The notes under the pieces are model-generated. The model made no database searches. It saw only the letters and a program-made list of their open reading frames with translations, and was not told where the DNA came from. Below, piece after piece: positions 47,101-58,755 of a DNA stretch of 64,000 nt (positions within the stretch are counted from its first letter, which is position 1; each line of letters opens with the position of its first letter). The translations under genes and the position numbers were made by a program. Location: the NCBI GenBank assembly GCA_026120185.1, contig JANUWF010001938.1, positions 248,001 through 312,000 on the forward strand, in the 5' to 3' direction. Source of the DNA: Voacanga thouarsii. Its lineage: Eukaryota; Streptophyta; Magnoliopsida; Gentianales; Apocynaceae.

Positions 47101-48196
47101 GAGGAGTTGGATTGACTCGCTCAAGACTGACTATCCTCTCATTGACATCAATACGCTGTATATCTGTTGTTTTCCCAGTAACTACTGCTTCAAACCCCCC
47201 AGCATCTTTGACCTAAAATTAACATTTCAAGCAACAAAAAGAAGTAAGAGTTGTGAATCTATTGGTCACCAAACTACAGAATGCGAACCAATAAAACTGA
47301 TAAACATCAACCCCGAAAATTCAGAATATAGGGAAAGAAAAGCAACATTACCTACTGATTTTCCAGAACCATTAATTGGAATTTTGCAATGATCCAGGGT
47401 CCAGCAAGAAATGCAAAAATGGCTTCGGAAACTAACCATTTGAAACTTTGATGAGCAAGGTATCAGGGTGCATTAACATTTTTATACTTGAATATTACTC
47501 TCTCAGTGCACCCTCGATTGTTTCAGAACAAAATTAGAAACCTGAATTATATGCAGAACACATTACAAAGTCTTTTATGTTTCATTTTCTGTTCATCACG
47601 AAAGTAGGCTTAATAGCCAGGATAACGTCGAGGAACGTGGGGAACATTAGGAAAATCAGTCAGTTGTAATATAGTGATATAACATTTTCTAACGAGTATA
47701 AAATCTTATTTCTAGTCCTTACAGTAAAGACAACTCAAATCATATGCATAAATGCACAGGGAACAAGAAACTAGGTTCCAAATATTTCCAATCCCAAGAG
47801 GACGAAAATTTTAAGAACTAACAAATGATTTCAGAAAATCAAAAGCCAACATCTTGATACGAACTTCTAAAGACAGGGGGAACCAGATATAAAATTGCGA
47901 AGAAGAAAAGCTCAGAGTTTACTACTTACGGCGAGAAGCAGAGATTCTTTAGCAGAGAGTCTCTCCATTTCTTTGGCATAAACAGCCGTAGCTCCTTGCA
48001 CGGCCGCCTGCTGAACCATAGATTTGCAAGTGAAAGCCCCCACTTTTCTACCATTTTTCACATTTTCTTGAAGTTTTTGGAAATTGCTCCTTCTGGGTAG
48101 ATGAAATGTAGGAGAAGCAAGAGGCCCAGTACCGCGCCAAGCCGTTGATGATGTAAAAGGCATATTTTTTATAGAACAACCTGAATTACAAGCCAT
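44157..48196 (-). CDS. FBN7: Fibrillin / plastid-lipid-associated protein (FBN7, PAP13/PGL34 group)
   Basis: Fibrillins are lipocalin-like proteins of plastoglobules and thylakoids that help store and move plastid lipids. Seven exons on the minus strand: 47930-48196, 47091-47212, 46915-46998, 46395-46491, 45202-45418, 44729-44781 and 44157-44249 (stop TGA). Borders are GT/AG and phases close; 310 aa. Residues 1 to about 60 form a Ser/Arg-rich transit peptide. The PAP domain shows ITGRxx-like VVTGKTTDIQRIDVNERI, the conserved PYLLGRWNFEWFGNGSPG and FERFPTTLANL, DGYANITANL, RLSVEGPLRMKEEYVEG, QRLFMISYLDDEIL and the end VRDTSGVPEVLTRLD. Neighbouring VQ gene supports the FBN7 group. Intron 4 has a 27-bp tandem duplication, intron 5 a GGA run. 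Confidence 0.9.
45075..45112. repeat. (GGA)n and poly-G tract in FBN7 intron 5
   Basis: Eight or so AGG/GGA triplets run into a G-rich stretch, just inside the donor side of the intron that follows exon 45202-45418. The ORFs that read it as poly-Pro or poly-Leu are artefacts. Confidence 0.9.
46195..46248. repeat. Perfect 27-bp tandem duplication in FBN7 intron 4
   Basis: Two exact, adjacent copies (46195-46221, 46222-46248) of a unit starting TGATGAAGAGGTCTAG. Identity suggests a recent event. Confidence 0.95.
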
Positions 48197-50137
48197 TGGA
48201 AGGAAAAATTATGAATGAAAACTCACTGGAATTCAAGAGGGTTGAAGTTCACTCACTGGAAATGGGAACCGGGGGCGTGGTTGGGCTGTATAGAAGGAAG
48301 CCGCGCCGGAGGCAATTTTGTCAATGAGAGATGATTTTATTCTGGTTTAATAATATTGTAGATTTTTTCTAATAATAATAGAACCACGTTTTTATTTTTT
48401 TTTAAAGAAATTGCTACTACTATATATCTAGTAATAAAAGAACCATTTTTTCAATTACTACTACCATATACCTAATTTTTTCTTTCTTTAATATTTTTAT
48501 AGTATTGTGTTATTATCCTTTTCTTAATACAGAATGAGTACTATGTTCTAAATAATTGAGGTTTGAACACTAATTTTAATCAATAATTTTTTAAATTATC
48601 ACCTACAATATTACGAAAAGAAACAGACAAATGAATAAGTATAGATGTGATAAGCATTAGTTTAAATTTCTTAATCTAATTTTAAAAAAAATTATCGATT
48701 AAACTAGTCTAGCAACCATTGTTGGGCTGTTGGATTTGGAAGGTAAAGGGTATTGTAGAGGAAGGACCTTCCAACAAAAACTTGAAATGGGAGAGCACGA
48801 AATGGATTTGGCTACCTCAAAGGGAGGGATGGCACATGCATACAGCATACTCACCCCTCATGCATATTCATGTTTAGGGAAAATGAGAAACCAAACAAGA
48901 AGAAAAGTGTGGGTTCTTTCAAGCTTTTCACATGAAGGCAGGCAAATTTGTACTTCTACTACTTTGGTGGTCCTTTGTCTCTGAATAGACACCTAACAAA
49001 GTTGGGGGAATTTAACAAGAAGCTTGATCGGCTCCGCCATTGTTGCTCATGATGCTACGGACCAGGACAATTAATCTCTTGCTTTATGTACTTGGCATAA
49101 GCCAATTGAAACGGCTTTTGCCTTGCTTTTGAACTCATTATTGAGGGTATGACTGAATGTCGAGTACCTGAATGGGAATCTCACACAAATGAGAGAAAAG
49201 TAAAAGGAACTCACCAAAGTTTTTGTCGTTATTTAATGGCGAAAGCTTAGTTTTAGTGTTTTAGGCCGAATTTGAGTATTAGAGGGCTTTATCAGAGTGT
49301 TGTGTTGGTATTGTATTGACCAAACTTGAAACCACTAGTCAATGAAACAATGTACGCTAGGATAATGGAATGCTATAAAATCTTTCATGTTCTTTAACCT
49401 TAATTTGGCTGGCTTTAACTTTTGGGGTTTAAGGCTCGAAGCATTCATCTGGTCCAATCTTTGAAGGAATACATCAAATGACTTAATAAATAGACAAGCA
49501 TAAAGAGAGCGAGGGAGAATGAAAAACAGTCAAATTTGGTAATTGTAAAAGGGGAAGGAGAAGAAATGGAAGGTGAAATTGAAGATTGTATTGTTGGAGT
49601 TAGAGAGAAATGTAGATTTTGAAGCCTCCAGGTGCAAGAAAGAAAGAGAGCAAATGGCTATGGGAGTTTGAGGAGTTAGTAGAAAATGAAAGTGATATTA
49701 TAAAGATATTAAATTTACGACAGTAAGAAATATTATAGTGTCGGAAAAAATAAAATAAAATATATTTTTAAAATGTGTCCTTATTTACTTATAACTCTTT
49801 ATAATACATTAAAATCAAATATATTTTTATTTACTTATGATATATTTTTTAAATGTATTGATGATTTTTTTTTATGAGTTAGATAAGTTGATTTCTTTGA
49901 ACTTAATCGTATCAAAACCCCTTTTACTTTTGGCAAGGTCCTACGTGCACCCAAAGCTACTGACAGTCTCCCGTTAAAGAAAGTCTCTAGTAGCAAGAAT
50001 GGAAGAATTCTCTGCCTTTGAATCTCTTTTAGTGGTATTTATCCCACTGCCAAGTTCCTCACCTACTTGAATAATCCGGGGCAAGGGAGAAATTGAAAGA
50101 GAAGAAAGGGAAAGAGAAAGGGGACAGGAAGGAAGAA
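48197..50137. other. FBN7 / DC1 divergent spacer
   Basis: The first 130 bp are GC-rich and probably hold the FBN7 promoter and leader. An ORF at 48730-48984 has no recognisable motif. The end is the DC1 gene leader, purine-rich at 50090-50137. Confidence 0.5.
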
Positions 50138-52077
50138 ATGGATAGCAAAAGAGATATAGCAACAAACAAGGAGGCCCTGAATTCCGTCGAGGCAAAAATT
50201 TCTGTCAACCATTTTGGCCATGTTCATAGCTTGATCTTCTTCTCCTCCAAGGTTGTAAGTGATGATCTCATTGGATGTCGCGGCTGCTGGAGACAAATTG
50301 AAGGCGCTCACTATGGTTGTCAAGAATGCAAGTATTTCTTGCACCAAGTCTGCGCTCTATTTCCTCTGGAAATAGATCATCCTATGCACCCCGATCACCA
50401 CCTTTCTCTTGTCAGCCCTCCACCCGAATATCGTCGTGGAATTTGTGAATGCAGAGCCTGTGGTAAAGACTGCAAAGGTTTTGTCTACCATTGTACAGAG
50501 TGCACAAGGTTTGACATAGATCTATTATGCGCTTTTGTTCCAAGTAGTATTGAAACAGCTGGGCATCTACCCCCTTACCCAAGCACAACCACACTATGCA
50601 AAAACCTCTCCTACACTCTTTTATTACAGCCTGCATCTAGATTCTCATGCAACAAATGCCTTGTTGAAGTAGATAACAAAAGCATCTCCTACATATGCTT
50701 TATCTGCCAAAACCAGTTGCACTTGGATTGTGCCCTGACACCTCAGCAGCTAAGCAGAATAAACGAACATGTTCACTGTTTGGAATTTACCTACTTGTAT
50801 CAAGTTCAGAAAGAAAAATTGATTCCCATGAACATCCACTGCGAAATTTGTGAGAAGAAAATACCTATCCCAGTAAACACACCAAAACAAGTGCGCCAAA
50901 GATTGAAACTGCTCCAAGTTCCTGTTTACAGCTGCGTGAGCTGCAACCAATATTTCCATCTGGGTTGCGCAACTTTAGCTACACGGGCGAACAAGAGGTC
51001 AGTCTCTCTTTCTCTCTAAAATACGTTAAATACCATCAGTTCAATGTCCAAATGTTCTAAAAATAGCTCACACTTCAGCTTGTTTTATCAATTCTTCCTG
51101 TTTCAATATATCTGTGAGGCTATTTTCTAGTAAAATTTTGCAGCGCCGAGGACATTGTGATGAAATATGTAAAGGATTCAAGTCGAGAAGATTCAAATCG
51201 AGCCATACACAAAAGCCTCCTGAGAAGACACAAACAAGAGGCTGAAACCAAACCAAGAGATTTGCAGATTAAGCATTGGAGTCATGACCATCTATTAGAC
51301 CTCGGAACAACTACAGACGAGATACCAGGATTTGATAGGAGCCGTATAAGATGCGAGGGTTGTAAGTGGCCACTTTTGCCTCCATTTTACAGTTGCTTCA
51401 AATGCAATTACTTTCTGCATGCAGCATGTGCCGAGTTAACAATATTACTAAAGCCTAAAGTTCTTCACATTCAAGAACTTGGATCGGAAGATAAGGCCGG
51501 AACTGATGAATTTGATTCTGAAAATCACACAAATGAAGTTGGAAGTTATGATGATGAGGCTGAAACCCGCATAGATGATCCGTCTGATCATATACTCCAC
51601 ATAAAAATGATTGAGACAGGCATTGATCTTGATAGTTCTTGCTCCAATTGTCACAATGTCTACTCTGGTTTCTCATATGAGTGCCAAGCTTGCGGTTATA
51701 TGCTTGACCTTAGCTGTGCAAACATTTCAGAGAACATGAAGCACGAAGCTCACGATCATGTACTCTATTTTGCAAAAGAAGGCAGGCCATCAGAACAATG
51801 CAATGCATGCGGAAGATTTTGCAGGCGGGACACATACTTCTGCTGCTTCTGTGATGATTTCTACTTGGATGCAAAATGCTTTTCTCTACCAGAAGCAAGT
51901 AGGCATCGCTTCGACCATCATCCACTCACCCTCATGTTCAAATCTGCTGAAAACGAATTGGGTGAATATATATGTGAAATATGTGAAGATCAACACAGAA
52001 ACCCCAAACTTTGGTTCTATGGTTGTGAGGAGTGTGATTTTGCTGCTCACCCCGATTGCATCTTTAAACAAGAGTAG
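50138..52077 (+). CDS. DC1 domain (Cys/His-rich C1-like) protein
   Basis: DC1 domains are plant zinc-binding modules related to the diacylglycerol-binding C1 domain. The molecular role of these proteins is mostly unknown. Two exons, 50138-50997 and 51144-52077 (stop TAG), phase 2 join, 597 aa. The ATG at 50138 is the first in the frame (MDSKRDIATNKEAL). About eight repeats of the pattern H-x2-H..C-x2-C..C-x2-C-x4-H..C are visible, four per exon, for example CRGCWRQIEGAHYGCQECKY, CEGCKWPLLPPFYSCFKCNY and CNACGRFCRRDTYFCCFCDD. Repeats 3 and 7 are imperfect. An acidic spacer (about residues 385-425) separates repeats 5 and 6. Arabidopsis At2g42060 (from memory) is the likely positional match. 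Confidence 0.92.
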
Positions 52078-54212
52078 TGCCACTGCCACCCCTCTCCCCT
52101 TTTGCCTTGTTTGTTAACAGACTGGATTAGGTTAGATAGACCTCAAAGTTTCCATAATTTCTGCAATTTCTTCTTCCTATCACCTGTGGTCTTTTCTTGA
52201 TTTTGGATTAGTAGTAATATGAAAATTTCACTATTTGGTCTCCCCAAGAATGATGAGTTTAACGAAGGTGGGAATGGGTATAGAGAAAATTTGAAAGCAT
52301 GACAAGATGATGCTGCAACTGCGAGGGATCCCTCGATGCTTTTTTATTTGGCCATCAAATTACAGAATAGCTCACTGATTTTCTAGAACAATTGGTGGGA
52401 CTTCTTATGAGTGATGTGCACCGCGACTTTGAGGGTCAACCTAATTTATAATAATTTAATAACTAGTGAGATATTAAAACTTTATAAAAAAGTGCTTTAA
52501 GATTCATCTAAAAACCAAAATCGAGTTTGGAGTTAATCCATTTGAAACTTTGAGGATCAATATTTTCAAATACATCAACATTTTTATATATACTAAATTA
52601 TTATAAATTCGTTACATCTTTATATATTTTTAAATAAAATTATAAACTTATCCATATTTGTTCGCTTTTACTTAAGAATTACCAATCAATTCTTTTATTA
52701 GTTTTTTGTAGACTATATTTTTAATTCACTATTTCTGATGCAATAATTTGTATAAATATAAATTTTTTTTTTATTAATTTCTGCACGTTGTATTTAATTT
52801 ATTATTATTATAAAATAACAAAAAAGTTGTTTGGTTGATATTATTAAACACACGACGTTGTTGAATGAGCAAATTAGTTTTCTATGTTAATAAAATTTTT
52901 TTATTTGCTATTTAATTTTAATAGATATAAATGGACAAAACTTACAAAATGAAATTGAAGGGCAACAGAGAAACATGCCCATATTTTAGGGGCAAAGTGT
53001 AATTTTTCCTAAGTAAGAGTATTTATTACTAGCAAGTAGGGGCGGCAATATTAAATATGATACACTAATATGACACGAAAATGATACGGTTCTAGCGGAT
53101 TAGTATTAAAATTTCGTGAGTTCAGGTCAAAATAGGTCGACCCTTTTAACTTTAAATGTATTCAGGTCATAAACGGATTCCACCTGTTTTAACTTGCGAA
53201 CCTGTTTAACTTTTTTTAAATATTTATATTTAATATTTTTTATAATACCCTACAAAATTTACTATAGAAAATTAGATAAAATTAAATTAAATTTTATTAT
53301 ATGAATTAATTGAATTATTTGTGTGTCTATTTGTTTAATTATATGAGACCTCTTAAGGAAAATAAATGATGTTAATGTTGCTATTTGCTTTATATATAAT
53401 AAATGAATCATTCTTAATTAATTATTATTTAGTGTCTATAATAATAATATTATTACAATGACTTTTAGTTATAGAAAATAATTTCTTGAACAATCTAATT
53501 TTATTAAAAAATTATATTTGTTTAGATTTTTAATATTAAAGTTTATGAATTTATTGAGATCTTTATATATTTAGTGGGATGGTTTGTTGTTTTATTAGTT
53601 ATTTATAACTTTATAAGTTGTTTTATTAGTTTTTTAATTTTATATGACTTGATTTTATTTTTAATTTTTTTATGTAATAGTGTACAGATTGACGGGTTTA
53701 ATATGTATTCAGATTAACGAATTTAGTAATTATTTATTTAATTTTTATATTTAATCGTATCCTCTATCCGTTTTATAATACGAATACGATACAAAAAAAA
53801 TAAATTAATACGACATAACACGTTTTTTAATTGGATCGTATTTGAATTAATCTGTCAAATATAATTATCCGACACAACTTATTAATTCAAATTCGATAGG
53901 ATTGCCACTCTACTAACAAGATCGTCATCATTATTAAAATAAAAATGGATGTAGTAATAGTTTGGTAAGTAGTACTGTAGCAGTATAAAATGCAGACCCG
54001 CAAAGGTGCTTTCAAATCCAATCCCACCCTTCCCCATTTTGTCTTGTGATGATTGGGAACTGACTGCAACTCGAAATCCAAAATGCAAAAGATTACGGCT
54101 ATTGGAGCTCTCAAGTCTTCTTGATTTTCTATAATCTTTACTTTGATCTTTTTCTCTCCTATGTCTTAGCTATTGCAATTAATTTTGAGTACGGAGAGAG
54201 TAGTGATTGATA
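52078..54212. other. Spacer between DC1 and NUDT23
   Basis: DC1 3' UTR at the left, NUDT23 leader at the right. 52600-53900 is AT-rich with repeated ATACGA/CGACAC-type words (53060-53880) that look like transposon-derived DNA, but I cannot define ends. No gene. Confidence 0.45.
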
Positions 54213-57200
54213 ATGCTCAAAGCTGTACAAATTCTTGGTTCGTCATCTTCTTCTTCTGGGTTTGTTTGTCTTTCCCAGAGATTGAAGAAGAAGGTCCCCA
54301 ATCCCAATTGTGTTTGTGGGCTCTCTTTCATTTCAAGAAAGTCCATAGCCACCAGTACAAAATCATTATTATCATCAAGAAAAGTTACTCCTTTCCTTCT
54401 TCCGGCAAAGAAGTACAAGTACAAGGGCCATTTCCGTGAGTTCAGAGCTTCTGCGATGTCTTCTCTTGAGTCAAACCCGGATGGTGCTTTATCCTCCTCG
54501 TCGTCATCGTCGGCAGGAGTATATTCTTCTCCTTCTTCATCAACGAATATTCGTTCTTCAGCTGTGAGTATTAGTCTTTGAATTGTGGATGTTTTTTAAT
54601 GTTTTCTTACCAGTGTTGGGTTTGCCTTGATTTTCTTGCACTTGCAATTACGAATTATGAATGCGTGGATGGAATTGTGAAACTGAAATAAAAAATGGAT
54701 AAGTTTTGTCTAGTTTTTGATATGGCAAAGTGGTTTTCCTTGATAAATTTTTGCAATTGAGCTGCTGTTATTGCCTTCATGTGATGGTGGTAAGATGCTA
54801 TCGCATGAGAGTTTGTTCGATTTCTTGCTGGTGCCTTCAATTTTGGATTTTCATTTTTTCCTTGCCCCTAAATCTTTTGGTCTTACGGTGATCAATTATA
54901 ACAGCCAAACTGTGTAATTATGATAAGTATGTTCAACTATATTGCCCGATTTTTCTTTGTCATTTTTACCCGCATTTAGTATTCCCTTGGTTAGCAAATT
55001 GTTTCATAGTATTGAAATCGGGTTGTTTGATATGGTGCTTGATATTGCTTCAGCATTGTCTGTCTTGGTCGGACTACTATCCTGCAAATTTTGTTTTGCT
55101 CCCTTTGAACATATTTCAACTTCATCTGATTAATCATGCAGTTTAAATAGACTCATTGCTTTAATGGTAGAATGTTAGGAAAAGCTAATAATAGTTGAGA
55201 AAATGGGTGTTTGAGTTGGAAATTTATCACATCTTGTCGTTTCCTGATGTCTGCATCGTGTTGTGGCATTTTCCCTTTGTTGGATTTAGCACCCACCACC
55301 AACACAATTCTTGCTTTATCATTGTATAGTAGTAGTAATCCTTATAAACAGTAATGATAAACTATCTCCATAAGGAGAAATCTGCCAAAAGAGAAAGAAC
55401 CAGATACTTCAAGGAAACAATTGGAAGAATAGTGGTTTGCGATTTAATTTCCAGTGTACTGAATCAAATCAGAAGGTCCAAAGAACCACCAAGTTTGCAA
55501 AGAGGAAGGACATGCAAATCATGTGCTTGTGAGCCAAAAAGAAGGGGTGAAGTGAACTACTTTCTTTTTCCTTGAATCATCTAGAATCAATATTCCATTG
55601 AACTATTTGGTCTTTAGGCACAAATGTACAACTCTTTTGGTTCATTGTGATGGTGGCTGCTTCTATTTCTACAAAGATGACAGGTTGATCAATGGAATAA
55701 ATAATGTCAACCATGGCTTGGGATTTAAGATTTATCACTTTGTCTCACTGTTACCCTGTATCTTATCTCATACTTGTTCTTTTCTGCAATTTGATTATGC
55801 ATCTACATTCTGCAGGTTAGCACTCGTAAGATCAACTATTGCCAGTCATGTGGCGGCCCAACTAAGCACGAGATACCTAATGGGGAGGAAAAGATGAGAG
55901 CAATTTGCACACTTTGTGGAAAGATTGCTTATGAGAACCCAAAAATGGTAAATATTAGTATATGAACTTGGGAAAAAAAATCCAAGGACACAAATTCTAG
56001 AACCTGTTAATTTATTTTCAAGTTGCCTTTACCAAACTTATCCTTTCTTCGATACTAGAATTGAGATGTTATGTTTGCAACCCTGAAATCATGTTGAAAA
56101 TTTCAGTTTTCATTTTTTTTAACTGTGTTTGCCAGGTTATATGAGGTAAATTATACAAACTTCACTGTTATAGTAGGAGCCAACTCTGCGTTTTTTGTCC
56201 TGCTTCTAAATGAACATAAACAAGACATGTTACAAGCCTGGTCTGTTGGTAGCGGTAACATTAGTAAATAATCAACTGCTTTTTGAAATAATTGAATGTG
56301 AATGAGAGTCCTATAAGCAGAAGAAGAAAAAGGGACAAATGTGCTGGAGGGGCAGGCACTGGGGATTGCCTACTTAAAACTAACCTGGGGTGCAATTTCT
56401 ACTCCATTTAGGAATTAAAATGCAATGGCATTAATTCAAGTGAGTAATAAGACATCTGTGAACTTGCTTAATTAAGACAGGCTCCTATAGTTGTTTTGAG
56501 TACTGTTTTGTCTGATATTGTGAATCAATGGTCAGATGCAAATGTTGCCCTGCTTTTAGAGAACAAAACTTGATGAACATCTTTTTGTTGAATGTTTGGA
56601 CTCAAAGGGTCGAGAACCTGAGATTGGCAAAATTAAATTATTACTTGTCAGCCTATCTCCTTGAATTTGATTTTGCTATTTATAACTAAAGCTATTAATT
56701 TCTTAAATCCATGTTCTGATGACTTTATCCAACTGATGAATAATAGGTTGTAGGTTGTCTTATTGAGCATGAACAGAAGGTACTTTTGTGCAGGCGGAAG
56801 ATTCAACCATCATATGGCCTTTGGTATGCAATTTTATTAGTTGTCATTAGAAATCTTTTTCTCCTTTAAGTTGTTCTGAACTAGATGGTTTTACAGGTAT
56901 AAGTTTTAGGGTATTTGATACTTTTGATTTTAGCTCATATAAATGTTTATTTTCTCGGTATACTCATAGGACACTACCTGCTGGTTATATGGAGATGGGT
57001 GAATCTGCTGCAGAAGGAGCAATTAGGGAAACCTGGGAAGAGGCAAATGCAGAAGTAGAAATTTTGTCACCTTTTGCCCAGTTGGATATCCCTCTTATAG
57101 GCCAAGTAAGGAAACCTCTGTGTTGGTACTTTTGTCTGCTTATGGACCTGCTAAAATATTCATGTACTAATTGGCCTCTTATATGAAACAGACTTACTTA

Positions 57201-58004
57201 ATTTTCTTGGCCAAATTGAAGAGACCCCACTTTTCACCAGGTGATGAATCATCAGAATGCGAGCTCTTTGCACTTGATGATATTCCCTTTGATTCCCTTG
57301 CATTTTCGTCCATGTTGGTTACCTTAAAACTGGTATGATATGATCCAGCTTCAAAAACTCTTGTGTATTTCTCAAAATCCATGCTTTGCTTGGAAAGATT
57401 ATACTTAACATTCTTATCTTTGTGGATGTAGTTCATGGAAGATCGATTGGCTGGAAGACCCAAGTTTCATTACGGCATTATTAACAAAAGGTACTCTTGA
57501 GTTCCTTCCTAATTTATTAGGAGGTTGTTGCTTTAAATTTGTTGATTTTCCACAAGCAAAAAGAAAAATATATAATGGCCATCAAATGCATATAAGGTGG
57601 CAACTACCCGCTGAAGGATGTGGGGAACTTTGAAAGTACTATACTTTCACGGGCACATAATCTTCAGCATCCTACACTCATAACACTCATCATTACCATA
57701 GTCCTCTCCTTTTCTTTCCCTCTCTTTTTTCACCTTTTTAACTTTTCCAGTATTCAGAAGGAATTTGGACCGCTATAAAATTGTCTCTCTCTTTCCTTGG
57801 GAAGACATGAAATGATTTAGGTCATAGTCTGCTCGCACTTTCTTAGGGAAGAGAAGTAAACTTTTTTACTTTTAAAGACAATGGATTATATAACATTTTC
57901 TTGAGAGTTTATAGCCGTTTGCTCTGATGATTGTTGACAGGCCTGGGACCAGTCCTTCTGATATTCATGCTTACACACTCGATCACTATATGACATCCTC
58001 ATGA
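54213..58004 (+). CDS. NUDT23: Nudix hydrolase 23, plastidial
   Basis: AtNUDX23 is a plastid FAD (and ADP-ribose) pyrophosphohydrolase that adjusts flavin levels. Seven exons: 54213-54563, 55816-55947, 56747-56823, 56970-57105, 57192-57332, 57432-57490 and 57941-58004 (stop TGA). GT/AG borders, phases close, 319 aa. Residues 1 to about 80 are a Ser-rich transit peptide. A zinc ribbon follows (C126QSC129 .. C148TLC151). The Nudix fold begins [19 protein letters not shown]. The Nudix box (192-214) reads [20 protein letters not shown], then ANA. The conserved REUxEE is intact, but the usual Gly of EExGU is Asn. The tail [20 protein letters not shown] is typical of the subfamily. Confidence 0.93.
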
Positions 58005-58755
58005 CTTGTAGCAGCAATTGTTGTCCAACTAACAATGATGCCAATAACATTGGTGCCAGATACAGTTTGAAGTTCTACAAATTTGTTTGTTGATACAAAA
58101 GATATTGTTTTCTGGCCATATGGCAATGCAACAGTGAGATAACCGCCAAGTGCTGCTTGTCTGATCAAATATGACCAAGGCCACCAGAGAACCGAGAAGG
58201 ATGGAATGGTTTCCTAAGAAATTTTCGAGTTGCGTTTCTGGTGAAAATCTTTTCACATTTGGGCAATCATTTACAAACTTTAATTCTTTGCTATTTCCCA
58301 CACAACAACAACAACAACAAAGCCTTAATCCCAAATAACTTAGGGTCGGCTACATAAACCAACGTCAGGCAACGTATGGTCATCCACATGAATTCTCTCT
58401 CGTCACTTTCAATTCTTTGCTATTTCCCACCATTATCAAATTTAGCTGCTGGTGTGTGAAGAAAAGGTAATAATACACTTCTTAAAACATGACAAATCGC
58501 ACTGCGGTTTTATAAGATATCTAAAGCATAACTTTAGCTACAAAACACATTATCTTCGGCAGAAAATCTGGCTCTTATTGGGTGAAGAATCATGTGAAAC
58601 TACAGAGACACATTGCACATTCTGCTTCTCATGCGATGTAGCATGTGATTTATAAGACACGTTCCTAACTAAATTGAGTACATCATCTGTGATTCGAACC
58701 TTTCATCCTAAAAGGTCTAAACAAATCTAGGTGAAGGGCACTTCATGGCGGATCA
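58005..58755. other. NUDT23 3' UTR and spacer before the J-domain gene
   Basis: NUDT23 (+) and the J-domain gene (-) converge here. A short non-LTR insertion lies at 58302-58410. No further gene. Confidence 0.5.
58302..58410 (-). mobile_element. Short 5'-truncated RTE-type LINE 3' end (or SINE using it)
   Basis: In minus sense 109 bp end with TGTAGCCGACCCTAAGTT, TTGGGATTAAGGCTTTG and a (TTG)n tail. This is the 3' terminus of plant RTE elements. A perfect 20-bp target duplication flanks it: 58282-58301 and 58411-58430. It sits in or just beyond the NUDT23 3' UTR, opposite to its transcription. The decayed LINE at 19926-21020 ends in a related sequence. Confidence 0.88.

Noticed and set aside
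48730..48984. 84-codon ORF between FBN7 and DC1
   Set aside because: No recognisable features and no gene-like context.
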